Origin: Rhizobium cauense
Lineage (GTDB): Bacteria > Pseudomonadota > Alphaproteobacteria > Rhizobiales > Rhizobiaceae
DNA: 64,000 bases
Direction: 5' to 3'
Assembly (NCBI RefSeq): GCF_019511525.1
Contig: NZ_JAEUAT010000004.1
Span: forward strand, 310,001-374,000
Both the position numbers and the translations under genes were made by a program. Of the stretch, positions 1 through 9,874 are shown one piece after another. Position 1 is the first letter of the stretch. The number at the start of each line of letters is the position of its first letter. Below the pieces are notes generated by a model. It had not been told where the DNA came from and searched no databases. It saw nothing but the letters and a program-made list of their open reading frames with translations.

Positions 1-432
1 GAGCGCTACTATCTGGCCGTTGGCCATTCCAATCCGCTGGCAAAGCGCGATGACATTTCGATCGATGACCTCCGCGATCAGAAGATCATTGCCTTCAACC
101 GGCAGAACCTGTCGTTCACAGAGCGCTACTTCAATGAGAAGTTCGAGGAGTACGACCTGACCAAGAACATCGCCTATAGCTGTGATGACACCTGGTCGCT
201 GGTATCACTGGTCTCGGCCGGGCTCGGTATTGGCTTTGCGCCGGAATGGACGCTTGAGCTTCCAAACCGTGCGTTTGAGCTGAAGAAGGTGAGGGGGATC
301 GACTTCCGGATCGGGCTTGGCGTTGCCTGGAACAAGGAAGACCCAACTGCCTCACGCGACGACATCGTCGATATCGCGAGGTCATTGGCAAGGCCGCCTG
401 GAAAAGTCGGCAGTCGCGAACGAGCACAGTAA
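1..432 (+). CDS. LysR-type transcriptional regulator, C-terminal part (5' truncated by window)
   Basis: Frame 1 is open from the first base to the TAA at 430-432, giving the last 143 residues of a protein. The text fits the effector-binding domain of a LysR regulator: a YYLAVGHSNPLA segment, then LVSAGLGIGFAPEW, the usual ligand-pocket motif near the C terminus. The N-terminal helix-turn-helix lies outside the window. It converges on the ATPase gene that ends at 480, so it need not control the transport operon. The effector cannot be told from this part. Confidence 0.8.
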   Translation, partial: ERYYLAVGHSNPLAKRDDISIDDLRDQKIIAFNRQNLSFTERYFNEKFEEYDLTKNIAYSCDDTWSLVSLVSAGLGIGFAPEWTLELPNRAFELKKVRGIDFRIGLGVAWNKEDPTASRDDIVDIARSLARPPGKVGSRERAQ

Positions 433-479
433 TCTTATGACTGTCGATTGATCCGCGCAGGTCAACCCTTCGAACCGGA

Positions 480-1550
<1,071 letters not shown>

Positions 1551-1565
1551 TTGGAACTCCCTAGA

Positions 1566-3086
1566 CTAGCGCTTCCTGCGAACCCGCAGCGCCTGGTACG
1601 GTTTGCGTGGAATAGCGACGCCGAAGGCGGCGTCCGGTTTTCCACCACGTACGATTGCTCCATGGCGGGTCGGATGGGGTACAGGCGCCGCGATCTTTTC
1701 GGCAGGCGTTATGGTCATCTCCCAGGTATCGATGACATCGACATCGTAGTCATCACTGTCCAGCGGCAGGCCGGATGACCAAACGATGGGCTGGTGCTCA
1801 CCGAGATAGATCAGCCGGAAATCTCTATCACCGTCGCGAGCGCCAGACACCCGCGACCACGGCCACTCGCCAAGTATTCCAAGGGGTTCCAGCCCGTGCT
1901 TCACATCTGCTTCGAGAAGATCTCTGAGGAAGCCGATGCGCTTCCAGGCTTCGCCACGCAGTTCGCCCCCCTTGGCCCACCAGATTAGGTCCTGCGGGTG
2001 GGAGTAGGTTTCGCCGTGGCCGGCATAGCCCCCCCGCGTCATCGTAATCCAGTAGCGGTGCACCAGTTCCTGCGCGGAGAGGTTGCCCCAAGACTGCAGA
2101 ATGTCACCTTCATATTCCGGTTCGTCGTTGACGACCGGCTTACCGTAGGCATTTCGCCATTCCTGGGTGCGCTTGACGTCGGGATTTTGAATGCAGGTGT
2201 GCGTGACCCAGGGCTTACGGTGGTCAAAATTCGCTGTCACGTCGCCATTGTGGATCGAGCGAAGGTGCTGGTATGGATCGTTTTCCTCGAGAATGTGGAA
2301 ATAGCGATCCCATTGGGCCATCGGCTTGGTGTCGATCAGGAAGTCGTACTCGTTGGCAAGCGACCACCAAACATTCCTGTAGGCCGACAGGCGCGCCGCC
2401 AAATAGGCGACGTAGCGGTAGTCCTGTTCCGCTGACATGTCCGCATAGCCCCAGCGATCATAGGGGTGGAAGATGATGATGTCAGCTTCAATGCCCAGCT
2501 CGCACAAGGCTGCAACCTGTTTTTCAAAGTGGCGGAAGAGCACGGGATTTGGACGGTCGAAGTCTTCCTTGCCCTCGGCGCCTTTCTCGAAGCAGGCATA
2601 GAGGGGCTCGTTGACGTTGTAAGGGTAGTCCTTCGGGAAGACGCCCATGCGGATCTTGTTGAACTTCGTCTTCTTCAACGTCTCGAGAGTCTGCTGCTGC
2701 ATCTCAAGCGGCTGGTGCGTCCAGGCATAGCAGGTCGTGCCAAACGAGAAGAAGGGTGTCTCGTCTGCGTAGGCAAAGTGGAACTTGTTGCGGACCCGGA
2801 CTGGGCCATGGTTGCCCGGAGAAGGTGCCGTGGCAACTAGGGCTCCAGTCTTGCCGTCAAGCGCTCCGGTCTTCGAACTGGTACGGAAGGACCATTCGCC
2901 CTCGATATCGGGCATGAAGCGAACCCGATAGACACCATTGCCGTCGTAAAAGCCTGGTACCCGTACCTCCCGGCTCTTGTGCACAAAGATGGCATCGAAC
3001 GCCACGTCGAGATAGGGGTTGCCATCGGAGGGCCCTTGGAAGGAGGCCTCGAACACTCCCCATTTTTCGACTGTTGCATCGGACAT
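1566..3086 (-). CDS. Cytoplasmic DUF5060/DUF4038 apiosidase-like glycoside hydrolase
   Basis: A 506 aa protein. Residues ~1-95 match the DUF5060 beta-sandwich (EASFQGPSDGNPY, FYDGNGVYRVRFMP). Residues ~105-420 match the DUF4038 'apiosidase-like' TIM barrel, and the tail resembles DUF5605. Candidate clan-A acid residues are the Glu in SLANEYDF and a Glu in NDEPEYEGD. DUF4038 is the family around the GH140 apiosidases. There is no signal peptide, so it should act on an imported substrate. GAGGAGAG precedes the ATG. It lies between the permease and ATPase genes of a MalEFGK-type importer, and next to a full D-apiose catabolic set. I infer that it releases D-apiose from an imported apioside. The fold call is firm; the substrate is inference. 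Confidence 0.8.
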   Translation of the reverse strand: MSDATVEKWGVFEASFQGPSDGNPYLDVAFDAIFVHKSREVRVPGFYDGNGVYRVRFMPDIEGEWSFRTSSKTGALDGKTGALVATAPSPGNHGPVRVRNKFHFAYADETPFFSFGTTCYAWTHQPLEMQQQTLETLKKTKFNKIRMGVFPKDYPYNVNEPLYACFEKGAEGKEDFDRPNPVLFRHFEKQVAALCELGIEADIIIFHPYDRWGYADMSAEQDYRYVAYLAARLSAYRNVWWSLANEYDFLIDTKPMAQWDRYFHILEENDPYQHLRSIHNGDVTANFDHRKPWVTHTCIQNPDVKRTQEWRNAYGKPVVNDEPEYEGDILQSWGNLSAQELVHRYWITMTRGGYAGHGETYSHPQDLIWWAKGGELRGEAWKRIGFLRDLLEADVKHGLEPLGILGEWPWSRVSGARDGDRDFRLIYLGEHQPIVWSSGLPLDSDDYDVDVIDTWEMTITPAEKIAAPVPHPTRHGAIVRGGKPDAAFGVAIPRKPYQALRVRRKR

Positions 3087-3120
3087 TGAATACTCTCCTC
3101 GTAGAATAAATCTTGCGGCC

Positions 3121-4005
3121 TCAGCCCTTTACCGCACCGGATGTGAGGCCGGACACGAAGTAGCGTTGGAACATCAGGTATACGATCGTCGCGGGCAGGA
3201 CCGTCATGACGATGGCGGCGTTGAGTTGCCCGTAGTTGCTCGAGAACTGGCCCTGGAAGGACATGAGGCCGAGTGGCAGCGTCCACATCTTCTGGTCTTG
3301 CAGAAGGACCAGTGCCATCGCGAATTCGTTCCAGGTGGATACGAAATCTAGGATGAGAAGGGCGGCGAGCACCGGCAGGCAGACAGGAAGGAATATCCGC
3401 CTGAAAATTGTGAAGTGTGTTGCTCCGTCGATCAGGGCTGCCTCCGACAGCTCCTTCGGAATCCCTTTGAAGAAGCCATGCAGAATAAACACCTGGTAGG
3501 GAACGCCGAACGCGATATAGGGAAGGATGACACCCGGATAGGTATCGATCAGCCCGAACGAATTTACGAGGGTGAAGAGCGGTGCGAGCATGACCTGGAA
3601 CGGGATCATCGTGCCGAAGACGACAAGCAGCAATAGAACCTTGCTGAACCTGAGCTTTATCTTGGCTAGCGCGTAGGCCGCCATTGCCGACAGCATCAGA
3701 CCCAGCGGCACCTTGATGACGGTAATAATGACGCTGTTGAAGAACGAATTGGCGAAGTTGCCTCGACTCCACGCACCACTGTAATTGTCAAACGCAAGCT
3801 CGGTCGGCGGCATGAACGCGCCGGTGCTCGTTACCGCGGCAGGCGTCTTCAGGGAGGTGAAGACGATGAAGACGAATGGTGCGACCCAGATCAGCGCCAC
3901 GATCACCAAGGCGATCCAGAGGCCAATCAGGATGGGATCATGCTTCATCGAGGACGGTTTCGCATCGAGATGCACATCGGCAGGATCGGTCGGGATTGCT
4001 GTCAC
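3121..4005 (-). CDS. Carbohydrate ABC transporter permease, MalG type
   Basis: Inner-membrane permease of 294 aa with about six hydrophobic segments. The EAA loop appears as LSEAALIDGATHFTIF, which docks on the ATPase. The start is GTG at 4005, with AGGAGG seven bases upstream. The gene overlaps the stop of the upstream permease by four bases, so the two are translationally coupled. It pairs with the MalF-type permease at 4002-4901 and the SBP at 4997-6250. It would move the glycoside captured by that SBP. Confidence 0.92.
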   Translation of the reverse strand: MTAIPTDPADVHLDAKPSSMKHDPILIGLWIALVIVALIWVAPFVFIVFTSLKTPAAVTSTGAFMPPTELAFDNYSGAWSRGNFANSFFNSVIITVIKVPLGLMLSAMAAYALAKIKLRFSKVLLLLVVFGTMIPFQVMLAPLFTLVNSFGLIDTYPGVILPYIAFGVPYQVFILHGFFKGIPKELSEAALIDGATHFTIFRRIFLPVCLPVLAALLILDFVSTWNEFAMALVLLQDQKMWTLPLGLMSFQGQFSSNYGQLNAAIVMTVLPATIVYLMFQRYFVSGLTSGAVKG

Positions 4006-4901
4006 GATTCAACCTCCTCGTGCTTCTGTGTCCACCGAAGATAGGGAATGACGACCGCCATGGTGATCAGCAAGAGAACGACCGAGATCGCTGCGCCTCG
4101 GCCAAAATCGAAGATCTGCATCGCTTGCGTGAAGGCCCAAAGTGCGAGCATCTGCGTGGACTGGGCCGGACCGCCGCCTGTCAGTCCGTAGACAATATCA
4201 AAGGCCTTGAGCGACGAGATAATAGAAAGGACGAGCACGATGGTAATGGTCGGACGCAGCGCCGGCAACGTCACGTGTTTGAAGACGGCCCATCGGCCCG
4301 CCCCGTCGATTCGCGCGGCTTCGACGAGCGTCTGAGAGACGTTTTGCAGGCCGGCGAGGAACAAAACCATCGAAAAGCCGACCGTCTGCCAGATATAGGC
4401 GACGAACACGGAGTAGAGGGCTATGTCCTTGTTGCCCAGCCAATCCTTGATCCAGGCCTGCATGCCCCAAGAGGTCAGTATCTGGCTGAAAAGACCGAAG
4501 AACGGGTCATACATCCACTTCCACATGGTCGCGACCGCGATCGGGGCGATGATGACCGGCAGATAGAAGATTGCCCTCAGGCTGTTGCGTCCGAAGATCT
4601 TCTGGTTGAGGCTGAGCGCCAGGAGGAGGCCCACCATCGGTGGAAACACCAGGCTCATCAGAGTCCAGATAACCGTATTGCGAAAGGCAACCCAAAAGAC
4701 GGGGTCGCGTGTGAAAATTGCGCTGTAGTTGGCGAGCCCCACAAACTGGCGGTTCGCGTCCAATCCATTCCATTTCTGAAAGCTCAGAAAAACGACGTTA
4801 AGCATCGGATAAAGCGCAAACACTGCGTAGATTGCCAATGCTGGAACGAGCAGAATAAGCGCTTGAATGCGGGGATCGTGGGAAGTTTGACGTAGTGACA
4901 T
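4002..4901 (-). CDS. Carbohydrate ABC transporter permease, MalF type
   Basis: A 299 aa inner-membrane permease with six or so membrane spans and the EAA-type loop LVEAARIDGAGRWAVF. I place the start at the ATG at 4901, because AGGAGGAG lies just upstream of it; an upstream in-frame start at 4922 would put that Shine-Dalgarno inside the gene. It sits between the SBP gene (4997-6250) and the MalG-type gene, with a four-base overlap to the latter. Together with the ATPase at 480-1550 this makes a complete type I sugar importer. Confidence 0.92.
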   Translation of the reverse strand: MSLRQTSHDPRIQALILLVPALAIYAVFALYPMLNVVFLSFQKWNGLDANRQFVGLANYSAIFTRDPVFWVAFRNTVIWTLMSLVFPPMVGLLLALSLNQKIFGRNSLRAIFYLPVIIAPIAVATMWKWMYDPFFGLFSQILTSWGMQAWIKDWLGNKDIALYSVFVAYIWQTVGFSMVLFLAGLQNVSQTLVEAARIDGAGRWAVFKHVTLPALRPTITIVLVLSIISSLKAFDIVYGLTGGGPAQSTQMLALWAFTQAMQIFDFGRGAAISVVLLLITMAVVIPYLRWTQKHEEVES

Positions 4902-4950
4902 GCTCTCCTCCTGGCAGCGCAAGGACCCTGCCAGCTCATTGAACGGTGCC

Positions 4951-4982
4951 CCAGCCGACCAACATTCATGTCAATCGGCTGG
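4951..4982 (-). terminator. Intra-operon hairpin after the MalE-type SBP gene
   Basis: CCAGCCGA (4951-4958) pairs perfectly with TCGGCTGG (4975-4982) across a 16-base loop. It sits between the SBP stop (4997) and the permease start (4901), with no U-run. This fits an mRNA-stabilising or attenuating hairpin that lets the SBP be made in excess. Confidence 0.5.
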
Positions 4983-4996
4983 CGCTCTGGGAGGAA

Positions 4997-6250
4997 TTAG
5001 GTCCGGCCTGCAATGAAGCTCTGGAGTTGCTTTGCCGCGTCCGCTGGTTCAACGTTGCCGGAGGCAACTTCGTTGATGATGCGGAAATACTCCGTCGTAA
5101 CGTCAAGCGGGAACGCTTGGTCGCCGTTCATGTACACGTTGCCGTACTTCTTGAAGATGTCGAGCCACTCAGCTTCAAGTGGCTTCTGGTTTGTGTACTT
5201 AACGTTCTTGTTGACGGAAATCGAGCTGACCTGTCCGACCAGGTCCTGCTGAACCTTGTCGGACAGGAAGTAGTCGAGGAACTTCGCCGCTATGTCAGGG
5301 TTCTTGCTCTTTGTGCTGACGTAGTTGTACTCAGCAAACCCATAGAGCCGATCGGTGTTCGTTGGAAATGGGAAAATGCCGTAGTCATCCAGGTTTGCGC
5401 CGCTGCCGCTGAGCTGGCCTACCAGCCAGTCGCCTTCCAGCATCATCGCCGCACGCCCCGCTGTGAACAGGCTATAGGACTGCTTGTTGTCGATGCCCAT
5501 GAACGGCTGCAGGGTGTAGTCCTTTGTCCACTTTCCAAATTCCGCAAAAGCGTCGGTCGCACATGGCTCCTTCGTCCAATCGACCTTCATCGCCTTTAGT
5601 GCGTCATGCTTCTCGGCACCGCATTTCGTTTCGAGGATAACGTCCATCAGGCGCATGACGTGCCAGTTTACCGTCCCGCCGAACGTAAAGGCGGGAATGC
5701 CGGCAGTCTTCAGCTTCTCCGCTGCGGCAAGAAGCTCATCATAAGTCTTCGGTTCTTCTTTGATGCCGGCCTGGTCGAAAAGCTTCTTGTTGTAGTAGAC
5801 GGCTTCACCCTTGAACGTGAACGGGACGCCGTGTTTGCCACCGGGGTAGAGGTCAGCGAAGGCAGCGGCGGACGGCAGTAATTCGTCGTTCCACTTGTAT
5901 TCCGTGTAATACTTGTCGAGCGGTAGCGACAGCCCGGCTTTCACGTACTCGCCGCCGAGGCCCAGTCCGGCCCAGCTAAAATAGATATCTGGACCCTTGT
6001 CGGATCCAGCAGCGACGCGAAGTGCCGTTTTGTGCTCGTCCACGGCGCGCTGGACGATTTCGACGTGCGTGCCAGGATTGGCTGCTTCGAAGTCGCTCGC
6101 AACCTTCTTCAGGGCGATGTTGGCTGCGTTGTTGTCGAAGTTAAGCGTCCAGAGGGTAATATCTTCAGCCAGTACAGGCGTCGCCGACAGGGTTGCCACG
6201 GCAATGGCAACGATGCTCGCGGATTTCAATTGTGCACTTAGGGTCAGCAT
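4997..6250 (-). CDS. Sugar ABC transporter substrate-binding protein, MalE/UgpB type
   Basis: Periplasmic binding protein of 417 aa. A signal peptide ends near ATPVLA, and the mature protein starts EDITLWTLNFDNN, a typical family 1 SBP start. I use ATG 6250, six bases after AGGAGG; the ATG at 6256 is too close to that site. It is the first gene of the leftward operon that carries the two permeases, the apiosidase-like protein and the ATPase. An operator-like sequence at 6307-6320 sits 57 bases upstream. It probably captures an apiose-containing glycoside or oligosaccharide; that ligand is an inference from the operon. Confidence 0.9.
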   Translation of the reverse strand: MLTLSAQLKSASIVAIAVATLSATPVLAEDITLWTLNFDNNAANIALKKVASDFEAANPGTHVEIVQRAVDEHKTALRVAAGSDKGPDIYFSWAGLGLGGEYVKAGLSLPLDKYYTEYKWNDELLPSAAAFADLYPGGKHGVPFTFKGEAVYYNKKLFDQAGIKEEPKTYDELLAAAEKLKTAGIPAFTFGGTVNWHVMRLMDVILETKCGAEKHDALKAMKVDWTKEPCATDAFAEFGKWTKDYTLQPFMGIDNKQSYSLFTAGRAAMMLEGDWLVGQLSGSGANLDDYGIFPFPTNTDRLYGFAEYNYVSTKSKNPDIAAKFLDYFLSDKVQQDLVGQVSSISVNKNVKYTNQKPLEAEWLDIFKKYGNVYMNGDQAFPLDVTTEYFRIINEVASGNVEPADAAKQLQSFIAGRT

Positions 6251-6306
6251 TACCATCCTCCTCTATGTAAGCTGAGCCCTTTTTACAGATAGTGATCGAC
6301 ATGTCA

Positions 6307-6320
6307 ACTGGTATGATGAG
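6307..6320 (-). promoter_or_regulatory. Candidate operator 1 of the apiose GntR regulator
   Basis: ACTGGTATGATGAG lies in the short gap between dhaL (stop 6321) and the MalE-type SBP start (6250). The same 14 bases occur at 16118-16131, and a close copy occurs at 20052-20065 in front of the divergent GntR gene. The shared position upstream of leftward operons suggests the binding site of that regulator. Confidence 0.65.
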
Positions 6321-6968
6321 CTAACCATCGCGCTGAGCTAGAAACGCAGACATCGCTTCAATAATGATGACCGCGGAGGCAGCACCCGGATCAATATGGC
6401 CAATCGCCCTATCGCCTAGTCGCGAGGCCCTTCCTTTCGCCGCGACCATGCCACGCGTCGCCTCGCAGCCGTCGTGCGCCGCTCGAACCGCCGCCTCAAG
6501 GCATGCCGAGACGTTGGCCCCCGTACGCCTGGCTTCCGTCGCAGCGTCTGCCGCCGGCTTCCACGCGTCGATCATGGTCTTCTCGCCGATCTCCGCCTTG
6601 CCCCTGTCCTGAATTCCCTGTGCCATCGCACTGAAGGCGATCAGGAAATCGTCGTCTGACAAAACGTGCTTATCCTTGACTGCAGTACCTGCGCGCATGA
6701 ATGCGGTCGCGTACAGCGGACCAGACGAGGCGCCCACTGCATTCAAGAACGCCTTGGCGGCGATGTTGAACAGCGCTGTTGGGGAAACGTCGTTCTCGTC
6801 AAGTTGGAGCACGGCCTTCGATGCCGCTTGCCAGCCTGTATCCATGGCAAGACCGTGATCTCCATCGCCGATCACGCCGTCCAGCTCGCACAAGCGGTCG
6901 CGGTTTTTTGCGGTTTCGTCCGCAATCAGCAAAAAAATCTGCTGCAGTTCCCCCGAGGCTATCGCCAT
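6321..6968 (-). CDS. DhaL-type kinase subunit (predicted L-erythrulose kinase, nucleotide subunit)
   Basis: A 215 aa protein of the dihydroxyacetone-kinase DhaL family. It carries the Mg-nucleotide motif GVIGDGDHG near residue 31, and AVGASSGPLYATAF in the middle. AGGAGG lies six bases before the ATG. It directly follows dhaK (6973-7980) and is the last gene of the apnO operon. The DhaK/DhaL pair, with the triose-phosphate-isomerase-like and RpiB-like genes upstream, matches the known L-erythrulose kinase/isomerase module (LerK, LerI, DerI). No DhaM phosphocarrier is visible, so ATP would be the likely donor. Dihydroxyacetone itself cannot be excluded as substrate. Confidence 0.85.
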   Translation of the reverse strand: MAIASGELQQIFLLIADETAKNRDRLCELDGVIGDGDHGLAMDTGWQAASKAVLQLDENDVSPTALFNIAAKAFLNAVGASSGPLYATAFMRAGTAVKDKHVLSDDDFLIAFSAMAQGIQDRGKAEIGEKTMIDAWKPAADAATEARRTGANVSACLEAAVRAAHDGCEATRGMVAAKGRASRLGDRAIGHIDPGAASAVIIIEAMSAFLAQRDG

Positions 6969-6972
6969 CTTG

Positions 6973-7980
6973 CTACCTCCTGAACATTGCGCAGTCGCAG
7001 GGATGATCGATTAATTTCTCCAGCTCGTCGTCGAGATGCATCACCGTGATCGAGGCCCCGGCCATTTCGAGCGAGGTGCAGTAGTTCCCGACGAGTGACG
7101 TGTGGATCAGCAGTCCGGCGTCCTCAAGACGGGCCTTTACCCGCCGCATCATGATGTAGAGCTCCATCATGGGCGTCGAACCGAGCGAATTGACCAGTAT
7201 CGCTACCCGATCACCGGCGACAGCGGCGCCCATCTCCCGGAGAATGCCGTCCATCAACTGATCGGTCACCTCGTCTGCCGACCTCAATGGGCCGCGAGCC
7301 ACACCTGGTTCTCCATGGATGCCCATGCCGATCTCCATCTCGTCTTCGCCGATGAGGAAATTGGGCTTCAGGGTTTGCGGAAGAGAGCAAGGCGAGAGAG
7401 CAACGCCCATGGTATAGGTTCTCGAGTTCGCGTGGCGAGCTACACGCTCCACATCATCAAGTGAATACATGAGATCGCATGCGGCGCCCGCCGCCTTGAA
7501 TATGAAGACGTTACCGGCCACGCCTCGCCGCTTTTCGTTCTGTTCGGGAGGAGCCGAGGCCACATCATCTGTCGTCAAGACAGTTCGCACCTCAATCTCG
7601 TCCAATGCGAGCAACTCGGCCGCCATGTCGAAATTCATGACGTCGCCAGCGTAGTTGCCGTACATGAAGAGCACACCGGCGCCACTGTCGGCGGCCTTTG
7701 CACATGCGATGATCGGATCGGGCGGCGGTGATGCGAAGACGTTCCCAATGGCCGCTGCGTCGGCAAGTCCTTTGCCAACATATCCGAGGAAGGTCGGCTC
7801 GTGGCCGGAGCCACCTCCTATGACAAGTCCGACCTTTCCATTTCGGGGACCGTTCTTCGCGACAATCGCGCGAGGCACGCCTTCAACCGCATACAAGTAC
7901 TCGGGATGGGCCGCCAGAATGCCCTCCAGCATTTCGTCGACGGCATCCGCACCGGAATTTATTAGCTTCTTGGTCTTCAC
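6973..7980 (-). CDS. DhaK-type kinase subunit (predicted L-erythrulose kinase, substrate subunit)
   Basis: A 335 aa DhaK protein. KKLINSGADAVDEMLEG is the family N terminus, GGGSGHEPT follows, and the substrate-binding histidine lies in MGIHGEPG. I choose GTG at 7980 because GGGGAGG sits six bases upstream and the protein then begins where the family begins; the open frame runs 38 codons further without similarity. It is followed four bases later by dhaL. In this cluster it most likely phosphorylates L-erythrulose, although the OiaK/OiaX route already yields the phosphorylated form. That makes its exact role here an open point. Confidence 0.85.
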   Translation of the reverse strand: MKTKKLINSGADAVDEMLEGILAAHPEYLYAVEGVPRAIVAKNGPRNGKVGLVIGGGSGHEPTFLGYVGKGLADAAAIGNVFASPPPDPIIACAKAADSGAGVLFMYGNYAGDVMNFDMAAELLALDEIEVRTVLTTDDVASAPPEQNEKRRGVAGNVFIFKAAGAACDLMYSLDDVERVARHANSRTYTMGVALSPCSLPQTLKPNFLIGEDEMEIGMGIHGEPGVARGPLRSADEVTDQLMDGILREMGAAVAGDRVAILVNSLGSTPMMELYIMMRRVKARLEDAGLLIHTSLVGNYCTSLEMAGASITVMHLDDELEKLIDHPCDCAMFRR

Positions 7981-8035
7981 GCCAACCTCCCCAGATCGAG
8001 CTCCGATACGATAGATGCAGCCGCGGCGCTCGAGG

Positions 8036-9874
8036 TCAATCCGACAGCAGGAGGAGGGCGGTGCCGAAGGGAGGCAGCCCACGCCTGAGACCACCGCATT
8101 CGACCACCTGTTCGTCGTTTGTCAGGTTAACAATGTGGAGCTGCGAGCCCTCTGCGGTGATACAAGCGAACGCGAGAACCCTGGACGGGGAGCTCGAGAT
8201 GCATTCTCGCCATTCTGAACCCGCCAGTGCTGCGAGTGTGCGAATGGTGCCGAACAACGGTCGCCAATCACCTTCTTCGCTCGGTTCGTCCGCGCCTGCG
8301 ATCAATCCAAAGGGTCCCGTCAGCGCTGAGAGCGTCAGGCACTCGAGATTTGCATCCAGAACGCTTGCCGCATAAGCCAGCGCGAATGCCGCACCAAACT
8401 TTCCATTGTGGCGAGGATCACGGTTGGCCATCGGGATGCGCTCACCCGACGGGTTATCCATTGTGCGGCTACCGTAGGGATTTTGCCGCATTGGGATGGT
8501 GGAGGGCCCGATCCGGTAAGGCTTGTCGCCATAAATGGCTCGCACCGAGCGCGTAATGAAGGGTAGCGCCTCCAGAGTCTGCATCACGCTGAGATCGTCG
8601 GCAGCATGCACGATCGGATTGGTGCAGTGGCTGATGAAACCGAGCTGAGCCTCCGGCACACGCTTGCGGTTGAGTTCGGTGAAGTAGCTCAACATGCCGC
8701 CGCCGATGCGAATGTCAGGAAATGCTGTATGAGCCGCAGCATAGATCTCTTCGAGCGGCGGGCAGTCGGGCCACTTGCTGCCAGGCGGCGTGGATTGCCG
8801 ATCGACGGAGGGCGAGATCGTGATCGCACCGGGCTTGAAACCTGCAGAACGCAACTGCCGGGCAATGTCGTGCGCCTCGCTTCCTGGAGACTGCTTGCAG
8901 GGAAGCGCGATTTCCAACATCGAGCGCCCGGTGTGCGCGGCGGCAATCTCCGCGAACCGCTTGAGCGCTTCCACCCCATGCCCGGCACCTGGGTCGAAAT
9001 GGAAGAGCAGTTCCTGGGGGGCGATCTCCGAAAGGAAACCTTGTGCGGACAGACAGGCCTCAGCCTCCTCGGGCGTAATGATCAGACCAATTGCCGGCAT
9101 CGTGCCGGTTTGGGTTCCAAGCTGAAGCTTGATCGCTTCACCCGAGGCGGGCGCGCAGGATGGCTGTTCGGGGCGGCTGTCCTTGATGATCAGTGATATC
9201 TTCTGCCTGACGGGCTGATCGGCCGGGATCTGATAGGGCCACGGAAGAGCAAGCGGTCTGACATAGGTCTTGTAGGAGGCGTCCGACCAATTGCGCTGAT
9301 CCTCCATTTCGAAGGTGTCGCCCTCCATGCGGCATTCGGCGGTGACACCTCGGATTGCCTCGTGGGTGATGGCGCGCATGTCCTTGAAGGGCTGCCAGGG
9401 CTCGATGAAATCGGGAAAGCTTGTGGTTTGCGTCGCGCCGTCGACGTGTTCGACCAAAGCGGGGGCGCCGGCCACCCCAACGATCGGATGAAGAACGCAG
9501 AAGCCGCAGCGGTTGGTCTCGAAACCCGTTTCCGAGACCGCATCGGCCTCAAAGTCGAGGCGGTCACTTTTTCCGTGGATGCGCACATCAATGACGAGGT
9601 TAGTGTCATCCGGGCCGTTGCATCGAGCTCGATAGGTTACCTCGAACGAGCCGTCACCCTGCGTGACCTTCAGACCTGCGATTTCCGGGCTGTATGTGCC
9701 CCAGTCGCGGTCGCGAATAAGGTAGGAGATTGCCCGCAGCACCTCGGTTCCATCGTAGCGGATTGTGCGCAGGTTGCCTTTGACGAGATCGACTTCGAGC
9801 TTTCCTGCACTCAGTCGAACCGGTGGCGCTTCGACGTCGTGAGTGCCATACAGGGTGAAAGCATCGACGGTCAT
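8036..9874 (-). CDS. apnL: D-apionate lactonase (D-apionolactone hydrolase)
   Basis: A 612 aa protein that begins MTVDAFTLYGTHDVEAPP. The start is ATG 9874, which overlaps the apsD stop by four bases (ATGA). The size, the lack of a signal peptide and the place right after the Gfo/Idh dehydrogenase fit ApnL, the enzyme that opens D-apionolactone to D-apionate in the D-apiose pathway (Carter et al. 2018). I see no simple catalytic motif to quote, so the call rests on overall recognition plus the full set of pathway neighbours. The open frame continues upstream to 10528, but that part lies inside apsD in another frame and is not coding. Confidence 0.82.
   Translation of the reverse strand: MTVDAFTLYGTHDVEAPPVRLSAGKLEVDLVKGNLRTIRYDGTEVLRAISYLIRDRDWGTYSPEIAGLKVTQGDGSFEVTYRARCNGPDDTNLVIDVRIHGKSDRLDFEADAVSETGFETNRCGFCVLHPIVGVAGAPALVEHVDGATQTTSFPDFIEPWQPFKDMRAITHEAIRGVTAECRMEGDTFEMEDQRNWSDASYKTYVRPLALPWPYQIPADQPVRQKISLIIKDSRPEQPSCAPASGEAIKLQLGTQTGTMPAIGLIITPEEAEACLSAQGFLSEIAPQELLFHFDPGAGHGVEALKRFAEIAAAHTGRSMLEIALPCKQSPGSEAHDIARQLRSAGFKPGAITISPSVDRQSTPPGSKWPDCPPLEEIYAAAHTAFPDIRIGGGMLSYFTELNRKRVPEAQLGFISHCTNPIVHAADDLSVMQTLEALPFITRSVRAIYGDKPYRIGPSTIPMRQNPYGSRTMDNPSGERIPMANRDPRHNGKFGAAFALAYAASVLDANLECLTLSALTGPFGLIAGADEPSEEGDWRPLFGTIRTLAALAGSEWRECISSSPSRVLAFACITAEGSQLHIVNLTNDEQVVECGGLRRGLPPFGTALLLLSD

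Noticed and set aside
2837-3772. A 311-codon minus-strand frame
   Set aside because: It is a shadow of the DUF5060 and MalG-type genes on the same strand in a different frame, with Arg- and Ser-rich text.
3876-4895. A 339-codon plus-strand frame
   Set aside because: It lies opposite the two sugar permease genes and is full of Arg, Asp and His, typical of an antisense shadow.
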